A stretch of DNA of 21,993 bases from a virus, in the IMG/VR virus record IMGVR_UViG_3300030104_002621, positions 2,797 through 24,789 of that record; one strand, written 5' to 3'. The translations under genes and the position numbers were made by a program. Positions 13,915 through 21,235 of this stretch are shown piece by piece. The notes under the pieces are model-generated. The model was not told where the DNA came from, searched no databases, and saw only the letters and a list, made by a program, of their open reading frames with translations. The stretch's first letter is position 1, and every line of letters starts with the position of its first letter.

Positions 13915-15154
13915 ATCAACAACATTTAAATATACTGTAACAGTTGTTTCTTCAGGTGGAAACAAATATGCTATTGATGGTAACACTCAACAATATGTTG
14001 TTTTGTTTCCTGGTTGCACATACGAGTTTAATCAAGATGATAGCAGCAACAGTGGACACCCATTAAGATTTTCTGAAACACCGAATGGTTCTCATGCAGG
14101 TGGATCAGAATACACAACAGGTGTAACAACATCAGGAACTCCTGGTTCAGCTACAGCATTTACAAAAATAGAAGTAACAGGTTCAACACCTTATATTTTA
14201 TATTATTACTGCACACAACATAGTGCTATGGGTGGCACAGTAAATATGCCAAGTAGTGCTAACACAGATAGAGCAGTATTGATGGGTGGTCTTAACCCAA
14301 GTGCTACCAGTACTTGTGATTATGTTGCTGTTTCAAGCACAGGAAATGCAGTAGACTTTGGTGATCTTATTAGAACACAAACAGCTTTTGATGCAAGAGG
14401 ATCAAATACAGTAAGAGCAATTTGTGCAGGAGGTAGTGGTGCAGCTTCACCGTCAACAGATATAAGTGAGATAATTTTTGCAACACAAGGAAATGGTGCC
14501 GACTATGGTGATCTAAACGCTACGAATGCAAGAATGGGTGGTAACTCAAATTCATTAAGAGCAGTGTTTGGTGGTGGAGAAAATCCAAGTGGTAGAAACA
14601 GTAACATGGACGCAGTTATGATTACTTCAGGAGGTAATGCTGTGGATTATGGAGACATGACCACTACAGGTGGTGCATCAGGAGGTTTAGCAAGCACAAC
14701 AAGAATAGTATGGTCGGGTGCAGATATTGCGTCGGGTTACACTAATGTAATGCAATATGGAACAATTGCTACAAATGGAAATGCTGTAGACTTTGGTGAT
14801 CAATCAGTTACAAGAGGTTGGCCGACTGGGGTGAGTAATAATACAAGAGGTGTTTTTGCAGGTGGTTTTACTTATGCAGCTCCCACAGCAACTTATTATA
14901 ATCAGATGGATTATATTACAATTGCCTCAACAGGTAATGCAACAGACTTTGGAGATTTGGTTTCAAATATGAGACCTGCTGGTACATCAAACAAAACAAG
15001 AGCAGTATTTATGGGTGGTGATACTGGTAGTGCATCAAATGTAATTCAATATATTACAATAGCATCTACAAGTAATACGACTGACTTTGGAGATTTAACA
15101 GAAGCAAGAATGTTAGGTAGTGCAGTTTGTGGTTCACATGGAGGTATTGAATAA
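13907..15154 (+). CDS. Cupredoxin domain fused to a six-repeat propeller
   Basis: The protein has 415 residues with a GTG start overlapping the previous stop by eight bases. Residues 5-117 look like a cupredoxin: strands F-K-Y-T-V-T-V-V and Y-T-F-E-type Y-E-F-N-Q-D-D, then G-H-P-L-R-F-S (His51), and near the end I-L-Y-Y-Y-C-T-Q-H-S-A-M-G-G, giving Cys102, His105 and Met108. His...Cys-x2-His-x2-Met is a full type-1 copper ligand set, with a ligand-loop spacing like that of amicyanin. Residues 121-415 are six repeats of the propeller type ending S-H-G-G-I-E. There is no signal peptide. A virion-bound domain is likely; copper binding or redox activity is inferred. The fold may instead be used only as a structural beta-sandwich. 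Confidence 0.8.
   Translation: MARSTTFKYTVTVVSSGGNKYAIDGNTQQYVVLFPGCTYEFNQDDSSNSGHPLRFSETPNGSHAGGSEYTTGVTTSGTPGSATAFTKIEVTGSTPYILYYYCTQHSAMGGTVNMPSSANTDRAVLMGGLNPSATSTCDYVAVSSTGNAVDFGDLIRTQTAFDARGSNTVRAICAGGSGAASPSTDISEIIFATQGNGADYGDLNATNARMGGNSNSLRAVFGGGENPSGRNSNMDAVMITSGGNAVDYGDMTTTGGASGGLASTTRIVWSGADIASGYTNVMQYGTIATNGNAVDFGDQSVTRGWPTGVSNNTRGVFAGGFTYAAPTATYYNQMDYITIASTGNATDFGDLVSNMRPAGTSNKTRAVFMGGDTGSASNVIQYITIASTSNTTDFGDLTEARMLGSAVCGSHGGIE
14267..15151 (+). repeat. Propeller repeats 1-6, protein 3
   Basis: One block of six repeats runs from D-R-A-V-L-M-G-G to S-H-G-G-I. Repeats 2 and 3 have D-Y-G-D for D-F-G-D, repeat 4 begins R-I-V-W-S-G-A without a Gly pair, and repeat 5 has a longer loop (A-P-T-A-T-Y-Y-N). 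Confidence 0.85.
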
Positions 15155-15156
15155 TG
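15140..15156 (+). promoter_or_regulatory. Second ribosome-binding site made from H-G-G codons
   Basis: GGAGG at 15140-15144 is part of CAT-GGA-GGT, coding for H-G-G near the C-terminus of propeller protein 3. It lies nine bases before the ATG at 15154, which itself overlaps the preceding TAA. Confidence 0.7.
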
Positions 15157-17010
15157 TCTAACGCAGGAAAAATTTGGAATATACGAGAAGCTTATAAAAA
15201 ACAAAGAGGCAATCAATGGATTGAACCAGGTAATATTGGTTTATATGGTGGTGACAATTCAATATTAAATACAGTGGATCAAATTAATATTTCTAATAAT
15301 GGTAATGCAACAGACTTTGGAGATTTAACTGAATCAATTAAAAAAGGTGCAGCAGCAGGTGCACTAACTAGAACAGTAAGATGTGGTGGTAGTACACCTA
15401 GTGATGTAAATACCATGGACTTTGCTAATCCATTTAATGCAGGTAACTTTGTTAATTTTGGGGATTTAACGGCAGCAGGTCAAACAACAAACACTGCTCA
15501 TTCTAATAACGTAAGAGGTATTTCTTCTGAGGGACAAGGATCACCTGGAACTAAAAATCTTAATGTATTTACAATCGCATCACAAGGTAACGCTGCACAA
15601 TTTGGAGATGTCACTCAAAATGATGCAATATGGTCATGTGGTGGTGGAAATAATACAAGATATTTTTCTGCAGGAGCTTATCCCGCTAGTAATATTATTT
15701 GTGTAAAATCAATTGCTAACGATGCAGATTGTGTTGACTTTGGAGATTTATCTGCAAGTAAATGGGGTGTAAGTCAAAACTCAAATCCAACTAGAATATG
15801 TTTTTCAGGAGGTCAAGAGCCAGGTAAAAGCACAGACATTGAATTCATAACTATTGCAACTGCGGGTAATTCAACTGATTTTGGAGATCTAACAAGAGCA
15901 ATAGGAGATACTTCTGCTGCTTGTAATTCTATAAGAGGAGTTGTTCAAGGAAGTGATTCTCCTAGCACAGCAGGTTTAGATGTTTTTACACTTGCAACAA
16001 CTGGAAATGCTACAGATTTTGGTGACACCACAAGAGCTTTTGATCAATGTTTTGGTGCAAGTAATGGTCATGGTGGTATACCACAAACAGATCAATTTCC
16101 TCAACGTGCATCGGTAAACTATATGCCTGGATCAGGGAGAGCAATAATATGTGGTGGACCACCATCACCTAAAATTGAAACATTTAATATTTCAACATTA
16201 GGTAATACAGTTACTTTTGGTTCATTAATTTTAAATGCAGAAAACTGGGGTGGAGGTTGTGGTAATGCAACTAGAATGTTAGAGGCAGATGGTGGAGCAG
16301 ACAGTGGTTATACAACACAGATTTCAGCAATTGAAATGGCATCGTTTGGTAATGCTTCAGATTTTGGAGACAGCACATCAGCAAGAGCTAATCAAGGTTC
16401 TCTTGCTAATAGCACAAGAGGAGTTTGGGGTGGAGGTTACGACCCTGATGGTTCACCAGCTTATAGTAATGTTATAGATTATGTAACTATATCTACATTT
16501 GGAAATGCTACAGATTTTGGAGATTTAACTACAAACGGAAGTGGTGCAGGGGGAACAGCTAATTCAACAAGAGGTATATTTGGTCCTAGAGGACCAGGTT
16601 CAGGAACTGCAAACGTAATCGATTATATAACAATAGGTTCAACAGGTAATACAACTGATTTTGGGGATGCCACAGTATCAAGAGGACAAACTGGAATGGG
16701 TGCTAGTTCAACAAGAGCTTTATTAGGAGGAGGTGGCGGAACCTCAAATGTAATTGATTATGTAACCATTGCTAGCACTGGTAATGCAACAGATTTTGGA
16801 GATTTAACTGTAGGAAGACAAGCTGTTTTTTGCACTACTAATAACAGTAGAATTGTTTGGGGTGGAGGATATACACCAAGTCAAAGTAATGTAATTGACT
16901 ATGCAACTATTGCTTCTACAGGTAATGCTGTTGATTTTGGTGATATAGCATCTGGAGCAAGAGCTAATGTAATGGCTTCATCAGACTCACATGGTGGTTT
17001 ACAATCATAA
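15154..17010 (+). CDS. Double six-repeat beta-propeller-like protein 4
   Basis: The 618-residue protein starts inside the previous stop (TAATG). The head (1-26) contains G-K-I-W-N-I-R-E-A-Y, like proteins 1 and 2. It has 12 repeats in two blocks of six: block one ends G-H-G-G-I-P, then a linker with Q-F-P-Q-R-A-S-V-N-Y-M-P, and block two ends S-H-G-G-L. Block one is degenerate (repeat 4: A-N-D-A-D-C-V-D-F-G-D; repeat 3 has S-S-E-G). Repeats 9-12 are the nearest to consensus in the cluster. It holds ten cysteines, clearly more than propeller proteins 1 and 2, seven of them in block one. A promoter-like gap and two oxygenase genes follow. Fold and receptor-binding role are inferred as for the paralogues. 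Confidence 0.8.
   Translation: MSNAGKIWNIREAYKKQRGNQWIEPGNIGLYGGDNSILNTVDQINISNNGNATDFGDLTESIKKGAAAGALTRTVRCGGSTPSDVNTMDFANPFNAGNFVNFGDLTAAGQTTNTAHSNNVRGISSEGQGSPGTKNLNVFTIASQGNAAQFGDVTQNDAIWSCGGGNNTRYFSAGAYPASNIICVKSIANDADCVDFGDLSASKWGVSQNSNPTRICFSGGQEPGKSTDIEFITIATAGNSTDFGDLTRAIGDTSAACNSIRGVVQGSDSPSTAGLDVFTLATTGNATDFGDTTRAFDQCFGASNGHGGIPQTDQFPQRASVNYMPGSGRAIICGGPPSPKIETFNISTLGNTVTFGSLILNAENWGGGCGNATRMLEADGGADSGYTTQISAIEMASFGNASDFGDSTSARANQGSLANSTRGVWGGGYDPDGSPAYSNVIDYVTISTFGNATDFGDLTTNGSGAGGTANSTRGIFGPRGPGSGTANVIDYITIGSTGNTTDFGDATVSRGQTGMGASSTRALLGGGGGTSNVIDYVTIASTGNATDFGDLTVGRQAVFCTTNNSRIVWGGGYTPSQSNVIDYATIASTGNAVDFGDIASGARANVMASSDSHGGLQS
15232..16080 (+). repeat. Propeller repeats 1-6, protein 4
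   Basis: Six repeats run from N-I-G-L-Y-G-G to G-H-G-G-I. This is the most divergent block, with several lost Gly pairs and many cysteines. Confidence 0.8.
16138..17004 (+). repeat. Propeller repeats 7-12, protein 4
   Basis: Six repeats run from R-A-I-I-C-G-G to S-H-G-G-L. The I-D-Y-(V/I/A)-T-I and G-N-A/T-x-D-F-G-D core is almost unchanged in repeats 9-12. Confidence 0.85.
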
Positions 17011-17026
17011 TAAAATAGTGTAGTAT
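16998..17026 (+). promoter_or_regulatory. Weak candidate promoter before the oxygenase pair
   Basis: TTTACA (16998-17003; 5 of 6 against TTGACA) is followed after 17 bases by TAGTAT (17021-17026; 4 of 6). A 5-bp hairpin TGTAG/CTACA (17019-17032) overlaps it. The start of transcription would fall at about the ATG at 17035, and no ribosome-binding site is visible there. Chance occurrence is possible. Confidence 0.3.
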
Positions 17027-17034
17027 CCTACAAA

Positions 17035-17661
17035 ATGAAAGAAGAATTATTACAATTGTTTCCTACACCTTTGTTGATTGTGCCATACGAACAATCGATT
17101 GATAAGGAACTGGCTTATTTAAAAACCATCAGTTATCGTGAGCAACAACAAAATGGTAATTACAGATCGGATGATTCGTATTTGTTACGTAATGAAGAGT
17201 TTAAGAATATAAAAAATTTTTTAAAAGAATCTATAGATAAATATACTACAAATGTTTTAAATACAAAACAGAGATTAGTCATCACACAATGCTGGGCTAA
17301 TAGAAATCCAAAAGGTTCTAAACATCACGAACACGTGCATCCAAACAGTATAGTATCTGGAGTTATGTATTTTCAGATAAACGAAAAACTACCACCTATA
17401 GCTTTTGCTAAAGATCGACAAGACGGCATGAAACTAGATCCTGAAAAATATAATTATATGAATTCAGAATCTTTTATGCTGCCTTGTAAGCCAGGTGAAT
17501 TAATATTATTTCCATCTTCATTGAAACATAGCGTACCAATTAATCAAGGTGAGGAAGATAGAATAAGTGTATCATTCAATACGTTTTGTATTGACGCTAT
17601 AGGGTCAGAGCAATCACTAACTCATTTAGACATAAGGAGGTTAATGAATGAGCACAATTAA
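17035..17661 (+). CDS. Fe(II)/2-oxoglutarate oxygenase (2OG-FeII_Oxy_5 type)
   Basis: This 208-residue protein belongs by pattern to the 2-oxoglutarate- and Fe(II)-dependent oxygenases. The N-terminus L-F-P-T-P-L-L-I-V-P is typical of the family. The core has C-W-A-N-R-N-P-K-G-S-K-H-H-E-H-V-H-P-N-S (86-105), where His100/His102 hold a proximal iron ligand, then S-G-V-M-Y-F (108-113), and L-I-L-F-P-S-S-L-K-H (156-165) with the distal His165, plus Arg176 in R-I-S-V-S-F-N-T as the 2-oxoglutarate anchor. Such enzymes couple 2-oxoglutarate decarboxylation to hydroxylation; the substrate here is unknown. No ribosome-binding site is visible. The stop lies inside the next gene, a second oxygenase of another family. 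The site looks complete, so activity is plausible. Confidence 0.85.
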   Translation: MKEELLQLFPTPLLIVPYEQSIDKELAYLKTISYREQQQNGNYRSDDSYLLRNEEFKNIKNFLKESIDKYTTNVLNTKQRLVITQCWANRNPKGSKHHEHVHPNSIVSGVMYFQINEKLPPIAFAKDRQDGMKLDPEKYNYMNSESFMLPCKPGELILFPSSLKHSVPINQGEEDRISVSFNTFCIDAIGSEQSLTHLDIRRLMNEHN

Positions 17662-18214
17662 AAGTTATATATATGTAAAGAATCACATACCGAAAGAATT
17701 ATGTGAAGCATTAATAGATGAATGTAATAAAGGTATTTGGAGAAAACATACCTGGAATAATTATGCATCTGGTGAAACATCGTCTGAGCCTACAAAAGAA
17801 TTAGATGTAATGAATTGCACTAAAGAACAACAAGCAAAGATTACGCCATACTTAGTTAAAGCATTAGGTGAATATCAAGAAAAACATAGCGCACCAGGAG
17901 GCAAGACTCAGGGACCATGGCTCAGTAAATTTAGTCCAATACGTTTTAATAGATACAATGTTGGCACTATGATGAGAGAACACTATGATCATATACACAG
18001 TATATTTGATGGTCAAATGAAAGGAGTGCCTATAGTATCGATTGTGGCTAATCTAAATGAAGACTATGAGGGCTCTGAATTCTATTGCAGGGGAGAGAAA
18101 ATTGAGTTAAAAACAGGTGATATACTGTTATTTCCATCTAACTTTATGTACCCACATGAAGTTAGAGAGACTACAAAAGGCACCCGTTACTCGTTTGTAA
18201 GCTGGGCTTTTTAA
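17648..18214 (+). CDS. Fe(II)/2-oxoglutarate oxygenase (prolyl-4-hydroxylase-like)
   Basis: A 188-residue protein starts within the previous gene; AAGGAGG (17634-17640) lies seven bases before the ATG at 17648. It has the prolyl-hydroxylase-like core: R-F-N-R-Y-N-V-G-T-M-M-R-E-H-Y-D-H (His112-x-Asp114 iron ligands), a beta segment I-V-S-I-V-A-N-L-N, the characteristic Y-E-G-S-E-F-Y (about 140-146), G-D-I-L-L-F-P-S (157-164), distal His170 in Y-P-H-E-V and Arg180 in G-T-R-Y-S-F-V-S-W for 2-oxoglutarate. All key residues are present. It is a different subfamily from its neighbour; the overlap suggests coordinated expression. Related phage genes occur widely in marine viruses, usually with unknown substrate. 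Confidence 0.87.
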   Translation: MSTIKSYIYVKNHIPKELCEALIDECNKGIWRKHTWNNYASGETSSEPTKELDVMNCTKEQQAKITPYLVKALGEYQEKHSAPGGKTQGPWLSKFSPIRFNRYNVGTMMREHYDHIHSIFDGQMKGVPIVSIVANLNEDYEGSEFYCRGEKIELKTGDILLFPSNFMYPHEVRETTKGTRYSFVSWAF

Positions 18215-18230
18215 TATATAATGAGGTTAT

Positions 18231-20411
18231 ATGCTACAAAAAATAGGTTTTCAACCAGGTATCAACAAACAGATAACACCTACAGGTGCAGAGGGTCAAT
18301 GGACCGACTGTGATAATGTTCGTTTTAGATATGGCACACCTGAAAAAATAGGTGGTTGGAAACAATTAGGGGATGATGCTCTTACAGGAGCAGGCAGAGG
18401 TCTTCATCATTTTGTAAATAGTTTATCTAGAAAATACGCGATCATAGGTACAAACAGAATTTTATATGCATTTTCTGGTGGTGTATATTACGATATACAT
18501 CCTATTAAATCTACAACAACGCTTACAAGCGCATTTACCACGACCAACGGATCAGCTGAAGTTACAATAACTTTTAGTGGTGCTCATGGTATATCAGCAC
18601 AAGATATTATATTGTTAGATAATTTTTCAGCTATTACTAATTCTAATTTTGCAGCTGCAGATTTTAATGATAAAAAATTTATGGTTACAACCGTGCCTAC
18701 AAGTTCAACATTAACTATTACAATGCCATCAAATGAATCTGGATCTGGTGCAACAACATCGGGTGGTATACGAGTACAACATTATTATCCTGTAGGACCA
18801 GCGGTGCAAGCAAAAGGTTTTGGTTGGTCATTAGGATCTTGGGGTGGTGAAGTATCAGGTGAACCTGCAACCACTCTACAAAATGGTATTAATGATGCTG
18901 TTACAACAGGTATTATATTAGTTGATTCATCACAGTTTCCAACAGCAGGAACAAATTTTATAATCATAGATAGTGAAGAAATATCTTATACAGGTATTGC
19001 AGCTACAGGAGAACTTACAGGTGTAACAAGAGGTGTAGCAGGGACAACAGCAGCAGCTCATAGCGGTGGTGCAACTATTACAAGTTCTACAAACTTTGTA
19101 GCATGGGGTGAAGCAGCATCAGGTGATTTAGTATTAGAACCTGGTATGTGGTCATTAGATAATTTTGGTGACAAAGCTATTTGTTTAATTCATGACAGTG
19201 CTGTTTTTGAATGGAACTCTGCAGCAACAGACGCAACATCTAATAGAGCAACTATTATATCTGGTGCACCAACTGCATCAAGACATATGTTAGTATCTAC
19301 ACCTGATAGACACTTAGTATTTTTTGGAACAGAAACAACTATAGGAACACCATCATCACAAGATGATATGTTCGTAAGATTCTCAGATCAAGAAGATATA
19401 AACACGTATACACCAACAGCAACTAACACAGCTGGTACACAAAGACTGGCTGACGGATCACAGATCAGAGGGGCAATAAGAGGTCGTGATGCAATTTATG
19501 TTTGGACTGATACTGCATTATTTACTCAACGTTTTGTTGGTCAACCATTTACATTTGCATTTGCACAGGTTGGAACTAACTGTGGACTTGTTGGACAAAA
19601 TGCATGTGTAGAAGTTGATGGTGCTGCATACTGGATGTCAGAGAATGGTTTCTTTAGATATGCTGGTAAGTTAGAATCATTACCTTGTTTAGTAGAAGAT
19701 CACGTTTATGATGATATAAATTTAGAATCTGGCAATCAGATGGTATCAGCAGGTCTAAACAATCTGTTTGGTGAGGTCATGTGGTTTTATCCAACAGCTT
19801 CATCATCAGTTGTAAATAGAATGGTTGCATATAACTATTTTGATTCTTCACCACAAAGACCTGTTTGGACGAATGGAACATTGGCTAGAACTATGTGGCA
19901 AGATTCTGCTGTATTTGGTAATCCACATGCAACAGAATACGACGCAGCTACTGATACATCTTTTGATGTTGTTGGAAATACAGACGGAAGAACAATATAC
20001 TATCAACACGAAACAGGAACTGATCAAGTACAAGGTGGTTCAACTACAGCAATTGTTGCAAGTATTGAATCAGGAGATTTTGATATTACTCAAAGAATAG
20101 TAGGTAATCAACAAACAGGTATAGCAGATACTAGAGGAGATGGTGAATATATTATGAAGATAAGAAGATTCATACCTGATTTTATATCACAAACTGGAGC
20201 CACTAGAATAACTTTAAATTTACGTGATTTTCCTAATGATTCACAATCAGGTTCTCCATTAGGGCCATTTGATATAACATCTAGTACAAAAAAAATAGAT
20301 ACAAGAGCGCGTGCACGTGCTATAGCTCTTAAAATATCTAATACATCTTCTAATCAAAGTTGGAAATTAGGAACATTCAGATTAGATATACAACCAGACG
20401 GAAGACGATAA
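18231..20411 (+). CDS. Tail hub, P22 gp10-like DNA-stabilisation protein
   Basis: This 726-residue protein starts M-L-Q-K-I-G-F-Q-P-G-I, followed by E-G-Q-W-T-D-C-D-N-V-R-F-R-Y-G and P-E-K-I-G-G-W, the N-terminal signature of the packaged-DNA stabilisation protein of P22-like phages (gp10), which forms the hub closing the tail channel. The middle (about 90-300) is beta-rich, with an insertion of Ig-like or barrel segments (S-T-L-T-I-T-M-P-S, I-I-D-S-E-E-I-S-Y-T-G-I, L-T-G-V-T-R-G-V-A-G-T-T). Later parts hold A-Y-W-M-S-E-N-G-F-F-R-Y-A-G and R-M-V-A-Y-N-Y-F-D. No enzyme motif is visible. GAGG four bases before the ATG is a modest ribosome-binding site. The stop overlaps the next ATG. Its size is larger than P22 gp10, mainly because of the insertion. 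Confidence 0.8.
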   Translation: MLQKIGFQPGINKQITPTGAEGQWTDCDNVRFRYGTPEKIGGWKQLGDDALTGAGRGLHHFVNSLSRKYAIIGTNRILYAFSGGVYYDIHPIKSTTTLTSAFTTTNGSAEVTITFSGAHGISAQDIILLDNFSAITNSNFAAADFNDKKFMVTTVPTSSTLTITMPSNESGSGATTSGGIRVQHYYPVGPAVQAKGFGWSLGSWGGEVSGEPATTLQNGINDAVTTGIILVDSSQFPTAGTNFIIIDSEEISYTGIAATGELTGVTRGVAGTTAAAHSGGATITSSTNFVAWGEAASGDLVLEPGMWSLDNFGDKAICLIHDSAVFEWNSAATDATSNRATIISGAPTASRHMLVSTPDRHLVFFGTETTIGTPSSQDDMFVRFSDQEDINTYTPTATNTAGTQRLADGSQIRGAIRGRDAIYVWTDTALFTQRFVGQPFTFAFAQVGTNCGLVGQNACVEVDGAAYWMSENGFFRYAGKLESLPCLVEDHVYDDINLESGNQMVSAGLNNLFGEVMWFYPTASSSVVNRMVAYNYFDSSPQRPVWTNGTLARTMWQDSAVFGNPHATEYDAATDTSFDVVGNTDGRTIYYQHETGTDQVQGGSTTAIVASIESGDFDITQRIVGNQQTGIADTRGDGEYIMKIRRFIPDFISQTGATRITLNLRDFPNDSQSGSPLGPFDITSSTKKIDTRARARAIALKISNTSSNQSWKLGTFRLDIQPDGRR

Positions 20412-21235
20412 TGGCAAAAAATAAAAAACCAATAGTACAGGGTGGGGTAGAAAACTATTTAGGTAAACAACCACAAGTTGTTGCACCTAGAAAATGGCAA
20501 TCTAGTCCCGATGCACCACCAACTGAACTTGCATATATTACAAAAGCAGAAAAAGATTTAATACTTAAAAAAGATATACACGGATCATTATCTAAAGGTC
20601 CTAACATGGGCCCATCAGGGATTATGTCACTAGATAGTTTTGGAGATGTAGGGGGAGCTGGTGCGTCTGGTGGAGATACAGAAGCTGGCGGTGGAGCTAT
20701 GGAAGGAAGAGGATTTTCTGGTCGAGGACCAAGTGAAACTAAATCTGCATTTGATTCAAGAGTAAGAAATCAAAAAGAATTAATGCAAAAAGCAGAACAA
20801 CGACAAGCTGAAAGATTAGGTTTTAGAGAAAGAAAAAATGTTGTTGATATGAATAGACCAGGAAGATTTGGTATAGGAAGTTTATTAGGAACTGTTTTAG
20901 GATTTGTAAATCCAGCATTAGGTTTATTAAGTAGAGGAATAACTTCAATACCTGGTATAGCAAGTAAATTTAAATCATCAAATACTTTAAAAGATTTTTT
21001 TAGCAGTTTAAAAGGTCCTAAAAATATTACTGATGATGACGATGATACAACTTTATTAGATCAGGTAAGTCCTGATCTACCTTTTGCAAAATCTTATATA
21101 CAAAGTTTACAACCAAATATCACAACACCATTAGCTAAACCTATTTCGGGTATAGTAAATACTGATGCATTTAATAATATGAATTTAGCTAATATGACTG
21201 TAGAAGAATTAAATCAAATAGCTGGAGGCCCATAA
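20411..21235 (+). CDS. Gly-rich protein with hydrophobic segment, possible internal virion protein
   Basis: This is 274 residues from the ATG at 20411, which overlaps the preceding TAA; an upstream in-frame ATG at 20360 lies inside the hub gene and is rejected. Residues 1-65 contain A-Y-I-T-K-A-E-K-D-L-I-L-K-K-D-I-H-G-S-L-S, a stretch I associate with unannotated tail-region proteins of marine phages. Residues 79-105 are Gly-rich; 115-145 form a charged helix; 153-175 (F-G-I-G-S-L-L-G-T-V-L-G-F-V) is hydrophobic enough to insert in a membrane. A poly-Asp run (D-D-D-D-D near 208-212) lies toward the C-terminus. A protein with a hydrophobic segment after the tail hub could be an internal or ejected protein; this is inference. 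Confidence 0.65.
   Translation: MAKNKKPIVQGGVENYLGKQPQVVAPRKWQSSPDAPPTELAYITKAEKDLILKKDIHGSLSKGPNMGPSGIMSLDSFGDVGGAGASGGDTEAGGGAMEGRGFSGRGPSETKSAFDSRVRNQKELMQKAEQRQAERLGFRERKNVVDMNRPGRFGIGSLLGTVLGFVNPALGLLSRGITSIPGIASKFKSSNTLKDFFSSLKGPKNITDDDDDTTLLDQVSPDLPFAKSYIQSLQPNITTPLAKPISGIVNTDAFNNMNLANMTVEELNQIAGGP

Noticed and set aside
16289-16477. Short + strand frame inside propeller gene 4
   Set aside because: It is an out-of-frame reading of repeat codons without a ribosome-binding site.
8944-17010. Diversity-generating retroelement or CRISPR array behind the repeats
   Set aside because: No reverse transcriptase, template repeat or spacer-repeat structure was seen; the repeats are in-frame protein repeats of variable sequence.
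18195-18222. TTGTAA-16-TATAAT as a firm promoter
   Set aside because: Good boxes, but partly coding, AT-rich and nearly on top of the start codon; kept only as a low-interest finding.
20360-20410. In-frame ATG 17 codons upstream of the gene at 20411
   Set aside because: It lies inside the hub gene, has no ribosome-binding site, and the TAATG at 20409-20413 fits the coupling used by neighbouring genes.
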